A stretch of DNA of 64,000 nucleotides, taken from positions 10,127 to 74,126 of the forward strand of contig DAYL01000003.1 in NCBI GenBank assembly GCA_002508705.1. The letters are read 5' to 3'. The stretch comes from Methanoculleus sp. UBA374. GTDB lineage: Archaea; Halobacteriota; Methanomicrobia; Methanomicrobiales; Methanoculleaceae. The notes below the pieces were generated by a model. The model saw only the letters and a list, made by a program, of their open reading frames with translations, was not told the origin of the DNA and did not search any database. Positions 62,206 to 64,000 of this stretch are shown in pieces. Numbering within the stretch: the stretch's first letter is position 1; every line of letters starts with the position of its first letter. The translations under genes were made by a program, and so were the position numbers.

Positions 62206-63089
62206 TCTGACATTGCTTGACATTCTTCAAGTATTGCGTCGTGGGGTACCGGTGCTCCCATCGTGCACATCTCTTTCTGCTCACGATCGGCCATGCTCTT
62301 TTGACGGATAAGGTGTGGCCGCTCCATCTTTGCGAGTGCGTGGTAGCAGAACTCTTCCAAGACTCTATGCCTGCGTAATCGTGATCCGGAGGGAGTCAAC
62401 ATTTGTCGCAGAGTTCCAAGACGCAATATCTGCATTTGAAGGGGAGAGATACGGGTGCTCCGCGGTGCTGGTACTTCACCATACCCCGAAGATCAAACTA
62501 CCGAATTCCGGGTGCTGCCGACTCCCGTTAAGGCGTCACGGGAGACCTTATCGTTCGATGCCGGACGCTAACATGAGCGAAGTTACTGATTCTGGAATAT
62601 CGCAGTTCGGGGGACTCAGGGCGACGGGGAACGACTGGCCGAAGGGCAGGAGTTAAAGCGCCGCAGGAGCAGGCAGGGTACGCCGGACGGGACGTCCGGG
62701 TTTGAGAAGACCGAAGGTCTTCGAGTAAGGGCTTCTGGAAGGACGTACGGATACCCTCCTATGGGAGGGAGATTTTCCCGTCCCCACCCCCGGTGACGAT
62801 AGCCACCACGGTCCACTGCATGGGAACATACTTCCGGAAGGACGAAACCCGGGCCGCGACATCTCGTGCTCGACTGTCACCTCTTTGGTGACGGCTGGGG
62901 AGTTGAGGGAACTCTGTATGGGTTCTAAAATTAGCGAACGACCGGGACCATGTGCACTTTCGTATTTTGCAATCTTGAATACAATTATATCATTTTCAAG
63001 CAACCCTGTATGGAGTTATCTGTATTTCAACCAAATCAAGAGACACATTAAGGAAGATTTATTTGGATAAAGAGATCCAATAGGAATTA
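62206..63089. other. About 880 bp without a convincing gene; composition boundary
   Basis: The left part (62206-62435) has a minus-strand frame with protein-like sequence (EEFCYHALAKMERPHLIRQK) but no proper end, perhaps a gene remnant. The middle has hairpin repeats including GAAGACC-GAA-GGTCTTC (62706-62722). From about 62935 the sequence becomes AT-rich. A 61-codon frame at 62885-63070 spans the boundary and is not supported. Confidence 0.5.
63055..63065 (+). promoter_or_regulatory. TATA-like box of the AT-rich two-gene unit
   Basis: GATTTATTTGG is centred about 30 bp before the GTG at 63090. This fits a leaderless start for the first gene of the unit. Confidence 0.4.
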
Positions 63090-63350
63090 GTGAAGAAGAT
63101 GCCGCAGAGCCTCCATGAGGGAGTTATCACATTCGATGCAGACTTAAAATTGGAAATGTTGTCTTGCTTTGATAAAACCGTAGATGATAGTGGGTATATT
63201 GTTGAACGCGATGATCCAAGTCAGCGAGTTCTCACACCCGACGGAGAAAACGTCGCATTAGATGAATTTGCCGGGATAAGAAAAGGCTCTGAAATATTCA
63301 TCAAAGCAGACTTGCCCTCATTAATCAAGCTCCTGGACACGCTTGAGTAA
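63090..63350 (+). CDS. Unknown 86-aa protein, first gene of an AT-rich unit
   Basis: An acidic protein starting at GTG (63090) or ATG (63099). It reads LHEGVITFDADLKLEMLSCF, then SGYIVERDDPSQRVLTPDGE, and ends FIKADLPSLIKLLDTLE. A small alpha/beta fold is likely. No family recognised. One base separates its stop from the next ATG, so translation is coupled. Its codon use is AT-rich, unlike the core genome, which suggests transfer. Confidence 0.65.
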   Translation: MKKMPQSLHEGVITFDADLKLEMLSCFDKTVDDSGYIVERDDPSQRVLTPDGENVALDEFAGIRKGSEIFIKADLPSLIKLLDTLE

Positions 63351-63351
63351 C

Positions 63352-64000
63352 ATGGCTTTCCTTGATAGCCTCAAAGAATTCGTGAGGGTTAATCTGAACA
63401 TAAATATCCAAGTTGGGGTGAAAACTGTAAATATCACCGCTGATCCAGGAGCAGATGTAGTTAGTTTCGATGAAACCAATGGGGCACTTAAGATCAACTG
63501 GAAAAAACTGCCTGAGGATAAGATAGAAGAATTAAAGCCGGTGATCGCGGATGCGGTCAGAGAACATAACGCTTTGTTGATTGAGACCGGATCCAAAGAA
63601 ATACTTGAAGAGATCAAAACCACAGAGAGTTCAAATGAAGAGCGGGAATTTCTGTCCTTCTTTAAGGGCAAAATCCCCGATGATGATTACACGGCCTTGC
63701 GCGCATCCTTATATGTGAAGAGACGATTTGAAGAGGGCGCACAAAAAGAGGAGATTAATAGATTAAAGTCGGACATTTTAAGAAGATACTCAAAGCGTGG
63801 GAGGAATATTTGCGACCTTTGTAGCGCAGGATACTTCAAAGGGTTGATAAAAATATATGGAAGTCATCCTAAAAGTTTCCAGCGGCTGACGATTCCTATA
63901 GTTCAGAGTATTCTGTCGCCTCCCCGCGAAAAATTGAGTGGTCTCTGGCGTCAAAGCTCTGATACGGCTCTTCTCTGGGTATCGCCACGCGGGGAACGAC
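63352..64000 (+). CDS. Unknown protein with CXXC motif, runs off the right edge
   Basis: The frame from ATG 63352 (MAFLDSLKEFVRVNLNINIQ) stays open for 216 codons to the window end. Its first part looks like a beta-rich domain (VGVKTVNITADPGADVVSFD), followed by helices (KIPDDDYTALRASLYVKRRF) and RGRNICDLCSAGYFKG with a CXXC pair. The last ~40 residues read less like a protein (SPPREKLSGLWRQ), so a frameshift near 63880 is possible. No family recognised. AT-rich like its partner; probably part of a transferred island. Confidence 0.7.
   Translation, partial: MAFLDSLKEFVRVNLNINIQVGVKTVNITADPGADVVSFDETNGALKINWKKLPEDKIEELKPVIADAVREHNALLIETGSKEILEEIKTTESSNEEREFLSFFKGKIPDDDYTALRASLYVKRRFEEGAQKEEINRLKSDILRRYSKRGRNICDLCSAGYFKGLIKIYGSHPKSFQRLTIPIVQSILSPPREKLSGLWRQSSDTALLWVSPRGER

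Noticed and set aside
61797..62435. 213-codon minus-strand frame as one gene
   Set aside because: Its second half lies inside the well-supported radical SAM gene in another frame.
62885..63070. 61-codon frame across the composition boundary
   Set aside because: It spans GC-rich and AT-rich DNA of different origin, has no ribosome-binding site and overlaps the likely promoter of the next gene.

Overview
The window looks like the chromosome of a GC-rich methanogenic archaeon of the order Methanomicrobiales, most like Methanoculleus. This is inferred from gene content, since no 16S gene or database search is available. Archaeal markers include ribosomal proteins S15, S3Ae, L11, L1, P0/L10 and P1/L12, archaeal Spt5 and SecE, the KEOPS subunit Pcc1, a Thg1-like enzyme and D-aminoacyl-tRNA deacylase DtdA. 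Methanogen markers include an MsvR-type V4R regulator divergent from an FpaA-type F420H2 oxidase, and MptE of methanopterin synthesis. Many genes have a TATA-like box about 25-30 bp before the start codon, which suggests leaderless mRNAs.

Layout: 0-5 kb holds the msvR/fpaA redox pair, tRNA-Gly(CCC) and a PAS-GAF histidine kinase. 5.2-8 kb is a translation cluster (structured leader, S15, DHH phosphoesterase, Pcc1, S3Ae). 8-15.3 kb has a beta-helix scaffold protein with a coupled methyltransferase-like gene, an MFS carrier, a Ski2-like helicase and two winged-helix regulators. 15.3-20.2 kb carries hypF and a three-gene set (HypB-like GTPase, ABC ATPase with a DUF1858-like N-terminus, DUF4213/DUF364 protein) that suggests metal-cofactor work. 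20.2-28.1 kb runs leftward: dtdA-ftsZ-secE-spt5, then rpl11-rpl1-rpl10-rpl12, then the K+ transporter kup. 28.2-31.4 kb is a coupled molybdenum-cofactor run (60-aa Cys protein, MoeA, MoeA-PBP fusion). 31.4-37.4 kb has a Rossmann nucleotide-binding protein, ileS, the Thg1-like gene, a PRC-barrel protein and a CBS-domain site-2 protease.

37.4-41.3 kb is an AT-richer, decayed accessory region. It has an IS1 insA-like remnant, small membrane proteins, a lipoprotein pseudogene and about 1 kb of repeats and hairpins without a convincing gene. 41.3-45.2 kb holds a radical-SAM/HhH protein, MptE, an RCK-DHH protein and tRNA-Lys(CTT). 45.2-52.2 kb is a sensory block: a soluble PAS chemoreceptor with CheW, a long HTH-multi-PAS protein, and a PAS protein that looks like a truncated receptor. 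52.5-56.4 kb is a divergent ABC-2 transporter in which one permease is fused to a PrsW-like membrane-protease domain. 56.4-62.1 kb has a zinc-ribbon protein, a B12/radical-SAM protein, two PRC-barrel/DUF2795 paralogues and a radical-SAM DNA repair or modification type protein. From about 62.9 kb composition turns AT-rich, and a tightly coupled two-gene unit of unknown function runs off the right edge.

The points most worth a second look are the permease-PrsW fusion, the metal-cofactor gene set, the DUF2795/PRC-barrel paralogues, the structured S15 leader, the decayed repeat region and the AT-rich unit at the right edge.
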